Shown in pieces: positions 44,738 through 53,836 of a DNA stretch of 64,000 nt. Position 1 is the stretch's first letter; each line of letters starts with the position of its first letter. This DNA is from Sulfitobacter brevis (lineage in GTDB: Bacteria > Pseudomonadota > Alphaproteobacteria > Rhodobacterales > Rhodobacteraceae). Position numbers and translations under genes: made by a program. The notes under the pieces were generated by a model. The model was not told the origin of the DNA. It did not search any database and saw only the letters and a program-made list of their open reading frames with translations. The DNA lies in contig NZ_FOMW01000007.1 of assembly GCF_900112755.1 (NCBI RefSeq), positions 1-64,000 on the forward strand. Reading direction: 5' to 3'.

Positions 44738-45664
44738 TTACCAATCCAGCTTGAGCCCGCGGGCCTTGGCTGCATTGAGGGCATATTTCTTGGTCTGGCC
44801 GAAGGCATCGGGAATTTGCTCCTGATCCGTCGGGTCGGTGATGTCGGACCAACGGGCGGCCACGGTCTCAGGGGTGTTGTCGCCGTCCTCCAGCGTGATG
44901 CCGATGGTCTCGTAAATCCGCGTTTGCGCAAAGCTCCCTGCACCAGCCCCCAAGATAACTTGAGAGGGCGCATCTTCGCTGACCAGATACAGCAGACCCG
45001 GTGTGATGGTTTCCGGCGCGAGCAATTCCTGCGCGGTCTGCGGCAGCAGGTCGGCCGTCATGCGGGTCGCAGCGGTCGGCGCCAAGGTATTTACACGGAT
45101 GTTGTCGCGCGCGCCTTCCATGTGCAGGACGTTCATCAGCCCCAGCATCGCGGCCTTGGCGGCACCGTAGTTAGACTGGCCGAAATTTCCGTACATGCCC
45201 GAGGCAGAGGTCGTTAGCGCCACGCGGCCATACTTTTGTTCGCGCATAATCGGCCAACAGGCATGGCAGACGTTTGCAGAGCCGATCAAATGAACATCGA
45301 CCACCTTGCGAAAGGCGCTCATCTCCATCTTGGCGAAGGTCTTGTCCATAAGGATACCGGCGTTGTTGACGGCAATATCAATCCGCCCCCAACGCTCCAT
45401 GGTTTGGGCAACCATGTCCTTCACCGCGTCTTCATCCGACACATCCGCACCATGGGCAAAGGCCTCGCCGCCCATCGCCTCGATCTCGGCCACAACAGAA
45501 AGCGCTGCGTCCGAAGACTGGCCGGAGCCGTCGCGCGCCACGCCAAGGTCGTTGATCACGACCTTCGCGCCCCGCTGCGCCAACCCCAAGGCGTGACTGC
45601 GCCCAAGACCAACGCCAGCACCGGTCACGATGGCAACGCGGTTGTCAAAACGGATATCACCCAT
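44738..45664 (-). CDS. SDR dehydrogenase of the multifunctional-enzyme-2 type (3-hydroxyacyl-CoA dehydrogenase)
   Basis: A 308-residue SDR. TGAGVGLGRSHALGLAQRGA (about 14-33) and VVINDLGVARDGSG match the dehydrogenase domain of peroxisomal multifunctional enzyme type 2 and its bacterial single-domain forms. The catalytic residues are S in LTTSASG and YGAAK. The about 50-residue C-terminal extension after the SDR core is also typical. Such enzymes oxidise (3R)-hydroxyacyl-CoA of branched, long-chain or steroid side-chain acids. It shares one base with the upstream SDR gene and is 24 bases from the thiolase. Confidence 0.9.
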   Translation of the reverse strand: MGDIRFDNRVAIVTGAGVGLGRSHALGLAQRGAKVVINDLGVARDGSGQSSDAALSVVAEIEAMGGEAFAHGADVSDEDAVKDMVAQTMERWGRIDIAVNNAGILMDKTFAKMEMSAFRKVVDVHLIGSANVCHACWPIMREQKYGRVALTTSASGMYGNFGQSNYGAAKAAMLGLMNVLHMEGARDNIRVNTLAPTAATRMTADLLPQTAQELLAPETITPGLLYLVSEDAPSQVILGAGAGSFAQTRIYETIGITLEDGDNTPETVAARWSDITDPTDQEQIPDAFGQTKKYALNAAKARGLKLDW

Positions 45665-46485
45665 CAGTGCAGTGCCTGCTCAAAAATGTTGGGGCCGCTC
45701 ATCACGTTAATGCCACCCGATACGGGGATCACTGCGCCGGTGATGTAGCCGCCCCCGCGCCCGCACAGAAAGAGCATGCAGCCGCCGATGTCCTCGTCGC
45801 GGCCCACCCGCTGAAGCGGTACGTCTTTGCCAACTTTGCTGCGCATGTCTTCATCATGGGTAGCAAATGCCGTCATCCGGCTGACAAACGGTCCCGGCGC
45901 CAAAGCATTCACCGTGATCGCTTCACCCGCCAATTCCTTGGCAAGGATTTTGCTCAGATGGATCACTGCCGCTTTCGACGCGGAGTAGCTGTAGGCGCCA
46001 TCGCCCATCTCGCGCTCGCCCATGACGGATCCGACGTTAACGACCCGCGCGGGATCATCGACGGTTCCTGAAGCCTTCAACATCGGCAGCAGTTTCTGCG
46101 TCAGATCAAACAGGCCCGCGACATTGACCCCCATCACCTTTTCCCACGCCTTGAAAGGGAAGCTCCCCATCGGTGCCCCCCAGGTGATGCCCGCATTATT
46201 CATCAGGATATCAAGCGTATCTGTACGCTCTTTCACCGCATCAACCAGCGCATCGACCCCGTCCTCGGTGCCCACGTCACCGGCAAAACCGATGACCTTA
46301 CCACTGGCACCAAGCGCGTTCAGTTCTGCCGCTACGGCTTCGCAGGCGTCGCCCTTGCGGCTGGCGATCAGCACTGTGGCACCTGCGCGCATCAGCGCCT
46401 CTGCGGCCATGCGGCCAATCCCCGTGGCCCCGCCAGTCACAAGAGCGGTCTTGCCCTCCAGCCCGAACAGCGTCTGAATATCCAT
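45664..46485 (-). CDS. SDR family oxidoreductase
   Basis: A 273-residue classical SDR. TGGATGIG (about 17-24) is the cofactor motif, MNNAGITWG the NAG motif, and YSASK the catalytic tyrosine-lysine. GGGYITGAVIPVSGGINVM near the end is the usual C-terminal signature. It is one base after the upstream acyl-CoA dehydrogenase gene and overlaps the following SDR by one base. It probably handles a hydroxy/keto intermediate of the same pathway. Confidence 0.9.
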   Translation of the reverse strand: MDIQTLFGLEGKTALVTGGATGIGRMAAEALMRAGATVLIASRKGDACEAVAAELNALGASGKVIGFAGDVGTEDGVDALVDAVKERTDTLDILMNNAGITWGAPMGSFPFKAWEKVMGVNVAGLFDLTQKLLPMLKASGTVDDPARVVNVGSVMGEREMGDGAYSYSASKAAVIHLSKILAKELAGEAITVNALAPGPFVSRMTAFATHDEDMRSKVGKDVPLQRVGRDEDIGGCMLFLCGRGGGYITGAVIPVSGGINVMSGPNIFEQALH

Positions 46486-46486
46486 C

Positions 46487-47602
46487 TTAAAATCCTCTCA
46501 GTGCCGCGACGCGCTCGGCGTGATAGCTGTAGTCACCCAGCCATTCTGCCGCGACCCGTGCGCGTTTCATGTAAAAACCCATATCGTAGGCATCGGTCAT
46601 GCCGATCCCGCCGTGCATCTGCACGCCTTCTTGCACCGCGAGCGTTGCCGTCGCCGTGGCCCGTGCCTTGGCCAGCGACACCGCAAGCGTGGCGTCACCG
46701 GGAGTCTCATCCAGCACCCGACCCGCGTTGAGAATGGCGCTGGCCGTCACTTCGGTCTCGCTCCACAGATGTGCTGCACGGTGCTGAAGGGCTTGGAAAC
46801 GCCCGATCTCTGTGCCGAACTGCTTGCGCTCTTTAAGATACCCGACAGTCATGCCGAACGCGCCGGCCGCAAGGCCTGTCATCTCGGCGGCCAAGGCGGC
46901 CTGACCGGCCTGAAGTGCGGGGCGCAGAACGTCCATCGCGTGATCGACCTGACCTAGCACATCCTCGCCCGTGGCCTCGACATCGTCAAAATCAATCCGC
47001 GCCGCATCGCGGTCGTCGATCATATTCGAGGCGGTGCGCGTGATGCCGGAACGGTCGGCAGGAATGTCGAACAGCGTCAAGCCATCCGCGGTGCGGGCCA
47101 GTACCAGCAACCGGTCGGCCAAAGCGCCATCCACAACAAAGGTCTTTTTGCCGCTCAATCTAAACCCGTTGCCGTCTGAACGTGCTGCCATCTGGGTGGC
47201 ATCAGGGTCGTGCTTGACCCCTTCGTCCACAGCAAGCGCATAGGTGACCTCGCCGCTGGCAATCCGCGCCAATGCCTGTTTCGCCCGCGCGTCGCTCACC
47301 TGACGCAGGGCGGTTGCGGCCATGACGGCAGTTGAAATAAACGGGGAGACGGCCAGCGTCTTGCCCATTTCCTGCGCAATCACATTGGCCGCGGTAAAGC
47401 CCATGTCGGACCCGCCCGCGTCTTCGGGCACCAGCACTCCGGCCCAGCCCATCTCGGCCATCTGCTTCCACAAGGCGGGATCGCCCCGCTGGCCATCATC
47501 GCGCATTTTGCGGAGCTTTCCGAGGGGCGCGGCTCCGTCAAGGAAGCCGCGCGCCATATCAGCCAACATTGTTTCTTCTTCTGTCAGGACAAGTTTGCTC
47601 AT
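46487..47602 (-). CDS. Acyl-CoA dehydrogenase, subunit without catalytic glutamate
   Basis: A 371-residue acyl-CoA dehydrogenase fold protein. The C-terminal FAD/dimer part is clear (ERKQFGTEIGRFQALQHRAA, VQEGVQMHGGIGMTDAYDMG). At the position of the catalytic glutamate it reads AAEWLGDYSYHAERVA, which lacks the EG(G)TSE motif. This is the pattern of the second subunit in heterotetrameric dehydrogenases such as the ChsE pairs of Mycobacterium. It overlaps the partner gene by four bases. Alone it is probably inactive; with 47599-48768 it likely forms one enzyme. Confidence 0.9.
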   Translation of the reverse strand: MSKLVLTEEETMLADMARGFLDGAAPLGKLRKMRDDGQRGDPALWKQMAEMGWAGVLVPEDAGGSDMGFTAANVIAQEMGKTLAVSPFISTAVMAATALRQVSDARAKQALARIASGEVTYALAVDEGVKHDPDATQMAARSDGNGFRLSGKKTFVVDGALADRLLVLARTADGLTLFDIPADRSGITRTASNMIDDRDAARIDFDDVEATGEDVLGQVDHAMDVLRPALQAGQAALAAEMTGLAAGAFGMTVGYLKERKQFGTEIGRFQALQHRAAHLWSETEVTASAILNAGRVLDETPGDATLAVSLAKARATATATLAVQEGVQMHGGIGMTDAYDMGFYMKRARVAAEWLGDYSYHAERVAALRGF

Positions 47603-48768
47603 GCCGGAAGCCCCAATACACGGCGGGAAATGATGCTGAGCATCACCTCGCTCGTGCCCCCTTCGATACTATTTGCCTTGGTGCGCAGCCAGTCGCCTGC
47701 GCGGTTACCCACCGGTCCGTCCCATTCAAGCGCATCCGAGCCGCCTGCGGTCATCATTAATTCATGGCGCCGTTTGTTCAGCTCGGTCCCCATGTACTTC
47801 AGCATGGCAGAGGCATCGCCCGCACCCTGCCCTGCTTCGGCCTGATCCTTGTAGCGCTCAAGCGTCAGGCCAATGGCCAATGCGTCAATCTCACAACGCA
47901 TCGCATCAGCGCGCAGCGTGTCACCCATCGTATCAAGCGTTTCGTTCAACACCGCGCCCAGCGCACGACCGCCACCCGACAATCCCGCCCCGCCGCCGGA
48001 AATCATCTCACGCTCGTGGGTCAGCAAATATTTGGCCACATCCCAGCCGCGATTTTCCTCGCCGACGATGCGGTGTTTCGGGACTTTGACATCGGTAAAA
48101 AAGGTCTCGCAAAACGGTGAGATGCCGCTGATCATCTTGATCGGACGGGTTTCAACGCCGCCCTCGGCCATCTCGATTAACAGAAACGAGATGCCTTTGT
48201 GCTTGGGCGCTTCGCGGTCCGTGCGCACCAACGCGAATATCTGGTCGGCCTTGTCAGCATAGGACGTCCAGATTTTCTGACCGTTGACCAGCCAGTGGTC
48301 TCCCTTGTCCTCGCCTCTGGTTTGCACATTCGCCAGATCACTGCCCGCACCCGGCTCGGAGTAGCCTTGGCACCAGCGGACTTCGCCACGCGCGATCGGC
48401 GGCAGATACTCCAGCTTCTGGTCGTGGCTGCCAAAGTGCAACAAGGCCGGTCCCAGCATCCAGATGCCAAAGCTCTCCAGCGGTGACCGCGCGCCGATGC
48501 GCTCCATCTCCTGCTTGAATATCTTTTCCTGTTCACGGGTCAGACCAGCGCCACCATATTCCTTGGGCCAAGTCGGGACGGTATAACCCTTCTCGGCACA
48601 GCGGTTCAGCCATTGCTCTTGCGCTGTACTTGTGAATTTCCAGTTGCGCCCGCCCCAGCAGATGGCATCCTCGGACATGCCGCTATCGCGCATCTCTACT
48701 GGGCAATTCGCCTTAAGCCATTCGCGGAGCTCGGCACGGAATCCATCGGACGTTTGACCAGTGCTCAT
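47599..48768 (-). CDS. Acyl-CoA dehydrogenase, catalytic subunit
   Basis: A 389-residue dehydrogenase. YSEPGAGSDLANVQT (about 137-151) is the substrate/FAD segment, and the C-terminus has NSIEGGTSEVMLSIISRR, in which the glutamate after SI is the catalytic base. It introduces a trans-2 double bond into an acyl-CoA. First gene of the long - strand degradation operon, starting 130 bases from a divergent MDR gene. It overlaps the next dehydrogenase by four bases, supporting a two-subunit enzyme. Confidence 0.93.
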   Translation of the reverse strand: MSTGQTSDGFRAELREWLKANCPVEMRDSGMSEDAICWGGRNWKFTSTAQEQWLNRCAEKGYTVPTWPKEYGGAGLTREQEKIFKQEMERIGARSPLESFGIWMLGPALLHFGSHDQKLEYLPPIARGEVRWCQGYSEPGAGSDLANVQTRGEDKGDHWLVNGQKIWTSYADKADQIFALVRTDREAPKHKGISFLLIEMAEGGVETRPIKMISGISPFCETFFTDVKVPKHRIVGEENRGWDVAKYLLTHEREMISGGGAGLSGGGRALGAVLNETLDTMGDTLRADAMRCEIDALAIGLTLERYKDQAEAGQGAGDASAMLKYMGTELNKRRHELMMTAGGSDALEWDGPVGNRAGDWLRTKANSIEGGTSEVMLSIISRRVLGLPA

Positions 48769-48907
48769 TCATCTTCCTCCCATTTCGGATCAGCGTCTCT
48801 TCGCGGACGCCCATTCCGCACAGCAGAATTGCATTTCGAAATTCGATTGACAAGCCACTGGTGCGCTGACCCTACTGCGAGCCAGAAACGCGGAGGAGAT
48901 GAAGACA

Positions 48908-49906
48908 ATGAAAGCAATGCTCAGCCATGAGCCCGGCGGACCACAAACGCTGAAGCTGACCGAAATGGACACACCGGCGCCCGGCAAAAACGAGGTTCTC
49001 CTCAAGGTTCATGCTGCGGGCCTGAACTTTCCCGACACCTTGATTATCAAGGATTTATACCAGATGAAGCCGCCCCGCCCGTTTGCCCCGGGTGGTGAAG
49101 TTGCGGGCGAGATCGCGGCGCTCGGCGACGGGGTCGAAGGCCTTGCGGTCGGTGACCGCGTGCTGGCTATGACAGGATTTGGCGGCTTTGCCACGCACCT
49201 CTGTGTGGCAGCGGGCAAGGTTATGAAAATCCCCGATGGCATGCCTTACGACGAAGCGGCCTGTCTGGTTTTGACCTACGGCACGTCGCACCACGCGCTT
49301 AAGAACCGCGCCGAAATCGCCAAAGGCGAAACGCTTTTGATCCTCGGCGCGGCTGGCGGTGTCGGTGCTGCGGCAATCGAGCTCGGCAAAGCTGCAGGTG
49401 CACGCGTGATCGCGGCGGTTTCTTCTGAGGATAAGGCCGCGTTCTGCCGCGAATTGGGCGCAGACGAGACCTTGATCTACAGCCGCGATATGGACGACCG
49501 CGCAACGCAAAAAGAGTTCTCGGGCAAGATCAAGGAACTGTCGGGCGGTGACGGTGTCGATGTGATTTATGATGCGGTCGGCGGAGCCTACGCAGAGCCG
49601 GCAGTGCGTGCTTTGGCATGGAAAGGCCGCTACCTCGTGGTCGGCTTTCCGGCGGGAATCCCATCGATTCCCCTCAATCTGACCCTGCTCAAAGGCTGCC
49701 AGATCGTCGGAGTGTTCTGGGGTGCGCATACTGCCCGCGAACCTCAGGCCCATGCAGAAAACATGGCTGATCTGTTCCGGATGTACGCCGAAGGCAAAAT
49801 CAAGCCCCGCATCTCTGCCCGTTTCCCGTTGGAAAACGCGGCGGAGGCATTGGAGTTAATGCAGGACCGGAAGGTTCTCGGCAAAGTCGTTCTCGACGTG
49901 GCCTAA
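48908..49906 (+). CDS. NADPH:quinone reductase-like zinc-independent MDR oxidoreductase
   Basis: A 332-residue medium-chain dehydrogenase/reductase of the quinone oxidoreductase branch. The Rossmann motif GAAGGVGAAAIELGKAAGA is at about 148-166, and FPDTLIIKDLYQ near residue 40 is typical of the N-terminal domain. Zinc-ligand cysteines are absent. The ATG at 48908 is preferred over 48899 because GGAGGAG is then about nine bases away instead of adjoining. Divergent from the acyl-CoA dehydrogenase operon; ends at a remarkable 20-bp hairpin. Confidence 0.9.
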   Translation: MKAMLSHEPGGPQTLKLTEMDTPAPGKNEVLLKVHAAGLNFPDTLIIKDLYQMKPPRPFAPGGEVAGEIAALGDGVEGLAVGDRVLAMTGFGGFATHLCVAAGKVMKIPDGMPYDEAACLVLTYGTSHHALKNRAEIAKGETLLILGAAGGVGAAAIELGKAAGARVIAAVSSEDKAAFCRELGADETLIYSRDMDDRATQKEFSGKIKELSGGDGVDVIYDAVGGAYAEPAVRALAWKGRYLVVGFPAGIPSIPLNLTLLKGCQIVGVFWGAHTAREPQAHAENMADLFRMYAEGKIKPRISARFPLENAAEALELMQDRKVLGKVVLDVA

Positions 49907-49938
49907 CGCCGATGCGTCTGGCAAATGCGAACCATATC

Positions 49939-49980
49939 ACCCCCGACACCGGCAGAAGAGCTTCTGCCGGTGTCGGGGGT
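49939..49980. terminator. Perfect 20-bp hairpin between convergent genes
   Basis: Left arm 49939-49958 and right arm 49961-49980 are exact reverse complements with a two-base centre. It lies between the convergent MDR and histidine phosphatase genes. No U-tract follows on either side, so it is either a rho-assisted bidirectional terminator or a cruciform-prone element. Confidence 0.75.
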
Positions 49981-50001
49981 GACGGGGCCACTTGCCCGAG
50001 G

Positions 50002-50670
50002 CTAGAGGCCCAGTCTCTCCAGATGCGCCACATCGTTAAACCCGCGCGCGACCATCTGGTCTCCGTCTACAACGATCCGGCTGATAGAGCCGTTCGCCGC
50101 GCCGTTAAAAGCAAAGGGCCGCGCGCCTGTTGCGATCGCCATCGCGGCCCCGACGACGCCACCATGAACCACAACAGCAACAATCTGGTCTGGGTGCAGC
50201 GATGCAATGCGGCGCAAGCCGCGCTGGACGCGCTCGTGCAATTGCGCCGTGGTCTCGGCGCCGGGAATCTCCCCCCACTCGTGCCCGTCCTTGGCCCGCA
50301 GAAACGCAGGATCATTGGCTGCCGCGCGAAAACGGTACTCCCCGCCGTCCCAGTCTCCGAGATTGACCTCGCGCAGGTCCCTCTCGATCTTCGGCGTCAG
50401 GTTAAGCGATGTGGCCAGTGGTGCCGCCGTTTGATGGGTGCGCCGCATCGTCGTCACCCAAATCGCGCCGATCGCCAGATCGGCCAGACGCGCCGCAACG
50501 GCTTGGGCCTGCGCTTCGCCCTCCGGCCTCAGCCCTGGATCCCCCTGCCCCTCGACCATATCGAAGGGCACGCCACGCTGGGCGGCTTGCGTTTCGCCGT
50601 GCCGTATCAGGATCAAATCCGCCGCCCCTTTCGGAAGCGCGTATCTGTGCTGCCTTGCCTCGTCACTCAT
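50002..50670 (-). CDS. Histidine phosphatase family protein
   Basis: A 222-residue phosphoglycerate-mutase-like phosphatase with the complete active site: LIRHGET near residue 22 (nucleophilic histidine), the arginine/glutamate region LREVNLGDWDGGE, and VVVHGGVVG with the second histidine. Relatives act on small phosphorylated compounds (alpha-ribazole phosphate, sugar or nucleotide phosphates). The ATG at 50670 is preceded by GGGGA; the frame is open to 50808, but that would run over the start of the divergent gene at 50720. Confidence 0.85.
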   Translation of the reverse strand: MSDEARQHRYALPKGAADLILIRHGETQAAQRGVPFDMVEGQGDPGLRPEGEAQAQAVAARLADLAIGAIWVTTMRRTHQTAAPLATSLNLTPKIERDLREVNLGDWDGGEYRFRAAANDPAFLRAKDGHEWGEIPGAETTAQLHERVQRGLRRIASLHPDQIVAVVVHGGVVGAAMAIATGARPFAFNGAANGSISRIVVDGDQMVARGFNDVAHLERLGL

Positions 50671-50719
50671 CCATAAATCCCCAAAGTATTTTCGCCACGT
50701 TAACGCCAAGGATACCAAA

Positions 50720-51724
50720 ATGACAAACCGCCAGATTACGGTCGCAGCCCTGCCAAAAGGCCCACTCACCCCCGAAAACTTCGACCTGACAGAGACGGCA
50801 ATGCCCATCTCTCAGGCGGGCGAGGTCTTGTTGCGGATCATTCTGATGAGCATCGACGCGGCCAACCGCTCATGGATGCAGGGCGCGACATACCGCGCGG
50901 CTGTCAAGCAGGGTGACGCAATGCCCACCTACGCAATCTGCGAGGTCGTTGAGAGTAAATCCGAACGCGTGGCCGTTGGCGAGATCGTCTCCGCCGAGGC
51001 GACATGGTCGGACTATATCGTCCTCCCCGCGCACAAAGTGATGAAGATGCCTGCCGTACCGCAGCTGTCCCACTTGATGAGCGTTTACGGCGTCGCGGGC
51101 AAAACCGCCTATCACGGGCTGATGTCCATTGGCCAACCTGAACCGGGCGAGACGGTGCTTGTCTCCGCCGCCGCCGGATCTGTCGGCGGCTATGTCGGGC
51201 AGATCGCCAAAGCGATGGGGTGCCGGGTTGTCGGCATCGCCGGTGGACCTGAAAAATGCGACTGGGTGGTGAAAACCTTCGGGTTTGATGCCTGCATAGA
51301 TTACCGCGCGGAAGGTCTGTTCAAATCCTTGCGCAGCGCCTGTCCCAACGGCGTCGACATCTATTTCGATAACGTCGGCGGCGTAATCCTTGAGACGGCT
51401 TTGAACCTGATGAACGAAAAAGGCCGCGTCGTCTGTTGTGGTGCGATCAGCCAATACGAATCGACCGCGCCCACCGGACCGCGCAATTTGCCCGGTGCCA
51501 TCGTGGTAAAACGCCTCAAAATGGAAGGCTTCATCGTGACGGATTTTGCAAGCCAGGATGCCAAGGCGATCCGCGGGCTGCAAACCTTGATCGATGCCGG
51601 AAAACTGAAAGTGACCGAAGACATCGTGGAGGGGCTGGAGAACGCGCCCGCCGCACTGATTGGCCTTTTAAACGGCGATAACAAGGGCAAGCGCATGGTG
51701 CGCGTGTCTGCTGACCCAAGCTAA
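50720..51724 (+). CDS. NADP-dependent MDR oxidoreductase (enone/prostaglandin reductase-like)
   Basis: A 334-residue zinc-independent MDR of the leukotriene B4 dehydrogenase/YncB/CurA branch. Signature parts: SIDAANRSWMQG early, YGVAGKTAYHGL and VSAAAGSVGGYVGQIAKAMG (about 150-169, cofactor motif), and IYFDNVGGVILETAL. These enzymes reduce the double bond of enones or enoyl compounds with NADPH. AAGGA precedes the ATG at 50720. It is followed 11 bases later by a MaoC hydratase gene, so the two form an operon. Confidence 0.9.
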   Translation: MTNRQITVAALPKGPLTPENFDLTETAMPISQAGEVLLRIILMSIDAANRSWMQGATYRAAVKQGDAMPTYAICEVVESKSERVAVGEIVSAEATWSDYIVLPAHKVMKMPAVPQLSHLMSVYGVAGKTAYHGLMSIGQPEPGETVLVSAAAGSVGGYVGQIAKAMGCRVVGIAGGPEKCDWVVKTFGFDACIDYRAEGLFKSLRSACPNGVDIYFDNVGGVILETALNLMNEKGRVVCCGAISQYESTAPTGPRNLPGAIVVKRLKMEGFIVTDFASQDAKAIRGLQTLIDAGKLKVTEDIVEGLENAPAALIGLLNGDNKGKRMVRVSADPS

Positions 51725-51735
51725 GGAGAAAAACT

Positions 51736-52206
51736 ATGTCATCCCTGCAGGCCGCCCTCGCCGCGAGCGAAAAACTGATTGATACCGAAGTTGGTGTGTC
51801 GAACTGGATACTGGTTGATCAGAAAATGATCGACGATTTCGCAAAGACAACCCACGACGTGCAATGGATCCACGTCGATCCGGCCCGCGCAAAAGCCGAG
51901 ACCCCTTTCGGCGGCAGTATCGCGCATGGCTTTCTGACCCTGTCTTTGGCAAGCCGCTTTGCTTATGATTGCTTTGGCATGCTGCCCGGACAAACGATGG
52001 GCATTAACTACGGCATGAATAAACTGCGGTTTCTCAAACCTGTCGTCGCAGGAAGCAGGCTGCGCGGTCGGTTCACCCTAAAGAGGGTCAGCGCAAAAAG
52101 CGAAACCCAGCTATTGCGCGAGAACCGTCTGACCATCGAAATTGAAGGCGAGGAAAAACCAGCGTTGATTGCCGACTGGTTGGGAATGGCTGTTTTCGAA
52201 GACTAA
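51736..52206 (+). CDS. MaoC family dehydratase ((R)-specific enoyl-CoA hydratase type)
   Basis: A 156-residue hotdog-fold protein. The hydratase-2 motif is present: aspartate in WIHVDPARAKAETPFGG and histidine in IAHGFLTLSL (about residues 50-75). Such enzymes interconvert trans-2-enoyl-CoA and (R)-3-hydroxyacyl-CoA, linking beta-oxidation with polyhydroxyalkanoate or the (3R) dehydrogenase at 44738-45664. TAAGGAG precedes the ATG. It is the last gene before the prophage remnant. Confidence 0.92.
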   Translation: MSSLQAALAASEKLIDTEVGVSNWILVDQKMIDDFAKTTHDVQWIHVDPARAKAETPFGGSIAHGFLTLSLASRFAYDCFGMLPGQTMGINYGMNKLRFLKPVVAGSRLRGRFTLKRVSAKSETQLLRENRLTIEIEGEEKPALIADWLGMAVFED

Positions 52207-52385
52207 GCTGGGATAGGGAGTAGAATGGTGCGGGTGGTGCGCTTTTAAGTAATGTTTCAGCGCAATCCAACCTGTACCACTTCCAGCGCAAATACCCTTT
52301 TTTTCACGGACATTCATGTTTCACCCTATTCCAGCCCGTTCCAAAGTATACCATATATAGTGGGTGGGTACAGAGGTGGACCAAA

Positions 52386-53273
52386 ATGCGGAGCTTGCAC
52401 AAACTAACTGCAGCACGCGTGAAAGCAGCCCTGCCGGGCAAATACTCGGACGGCGGAGGGCTTTGGCTGCACATGCGAGCAGACGGCGGTGGGCAATGGT
52501 TTCAGCGGGTAACAGTTCATGAAAGGCGACGAGAGATGGGGTTGGGTGCTGTCAAACACGTCAGCCTTAAAGAGGCGCGCGTTCACGCCGTGGAAAACCG
52601 AGCGCTGGTGCGCCAAGGTCTGGACCCTATCAAAGAGCTTGAACGCCAACAGCGCGACGCCGCCCGCAACATTCACCTCCTGAACGACATCGCGGCTGAT
52701 GCCTTCGAAAGCCGCAAGGCAGAATTGAAAAGTGATGGCAAAGCAGGCCGATGGTTTTCACCGTTACAACTGCATGTGCTGCCGAAGCTCGGCAAAGTGC
52801 CGATGGTAGAAATTGATCAGCGGAATATCCGGGAGACACTGGCCCCAATCTGGCACACCTAAGCCAGCCCGGCTCAGAAGGCCATGGACTGGATTGGCAT
52901 TTGCCTCAAAGACGCGGCAGCGCTCGGTCTAGACGTGAATCTCCAAGCTACTGACAAAGCCAAGGCACTCTTGGGAAATCAGCGGCACAAGGCAGCAAAC
53001 ATTCCGGCAATGCCGTGGCTCGAGGTGCCAGCGTTCTATAACAGCCTCAACGGCGGCACCTTGACCGAACTGGCGCTACGCCTATTGATCCTAACGGCAG
53101 TGCGCTCTGGGCCATTAAGATTCCTTCATGAAGATCAGCTAGGCGGCAACGTGTGGACAATCCCCGGTGACACTTTGAAGGGCCAGAAGGACGCCACTTC
53201 TGACTTCAGAGTACAATTGTCTCAAGAAGCGATGTTGGAGTACCCCCATCGGGTGTTCCAGTTTGAATGTTAA
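52386..53273 (+). pseudogene. Tyrosine-type phage integrase, interrupted and truncated
   Basis: The N-terminal arm-binding domain (DUF4102-like: SDGGGLWLHMRADGGGQW) begins at the ATG at 52386 behind AGGTGG. It runs to an in-frame TAA at 52860-52862 after APIWHT, then the same frame continues with the core-binding part (LGNQRHKAANIPAMPWLEVP) and the first catalytic arginine in LILTAVRSGPLRF. After LSQEAMLE the sequence no longer matches an integrase; the C-terminal catalytic HxxR and tyrosine are gone, replaced by a few unrelated codons next to an IS remnant. Not functional. Confidence 0.85.
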
Positions 53274-53292
53274 TGCATGGTCAGCCTCTGGT

Positions 53293-53692
53293 CTATCGGC
53301 ACCATGCTTTGTGACGCGGGCGGTAGCGCAGCGCGCTATGCGGTCTGACTGTGTTGAAGTGGCGCCGCCTACGCTCGATCAGGATCTGAGCTTCGCGTAA
53401 CGTATAGAATACCTCGCCGTTAAGCAGCTCGTCGCGGAAGCGGGAATTGAAACTCTCACAGTAGCCGTTTTCCCATGGTGATCCTGGGGCGATGAATGCG
53501 GTTTTGGCACCAACGGCCCCAATCCAAGCCCTTACCTTCTTGGCGATAAATTCCGCGCCATCGATAGCGGGTCCGAATTGTAACGCCAATTTGCCGAACA
53601 GCCTCGGAAACTGACTTTCCCTGCCCTTGCAAAACTTCAACTCGCCGAAGCTCTAGCACAATATCTTCTGGCTTTTCTCGTTATCCAGCCAT
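53293..53692 (-). pseudogene. IS3-family transposase remnant (orfA start fused to orfB end)
   Basis: From the ATG at 53692 orfA has a TAA as fourth codon, then continues [20 protein letters not shown] and [12 protein letters not shown], the orfA helix-turn-helix. It changes frame at the deletion to orfB residues [38 protein letters not shown] and [18 protein letters not shown]. These hold the last catalytic glutamate of the DDE domain; the first two aspartates are lost. The element cannot move by itself. Confidence 0.85.
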
Positions 53693-53745
53693 CGTTTAGT
53701 CCTCCTAAAACGGGATGATCATATCCCAATTGGTGGACCAATTCA
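53293..53745 (-). mobile_element. IS3-family insertion sequence, internally deleted
   Basis: The right end (about 53729-53745) reads as an IS3-type terminal repeat on the - strand beginning TGAATTGGTCCACC. The left end has no matching repeat. Inside, the 5' part of orfA is joined directly to the 3' part of orfB near 53570-53600, removing most of the element. Confidence 0.7.
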
Positions 53746-53758
53746 CTGGGGGCATTCC

Positions 53759-53836
53759 ACCGACCGGGCGAAGATTGGCGTCTACACTCTCAAAAGCAAG
53801 GTTGAGTTGATCAACGGGAATGGGGCCGCATGCTGA
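53759..53836 (+). pseudogene. C-terminal fragment of an unknown phage gene
   Basis: An open stretch running out of the IS end (TDRAKIGVYTLKSKVELING and a few residues more) to a TGA that overlaps the next ATG (TGATG). The phrase IGVYTLKSKVE loosely resembles the recognition helix of a winged-helix domain, but the match is weak. It has no start of its own. Confidence 0.35.

Noticed and set aside
52207-52385. A tRNA gene as integration site upstream of the integrase
   Set aside because: No cloverleaf or TPsiC-type GTTCGA sequence was found in or near the stretch.
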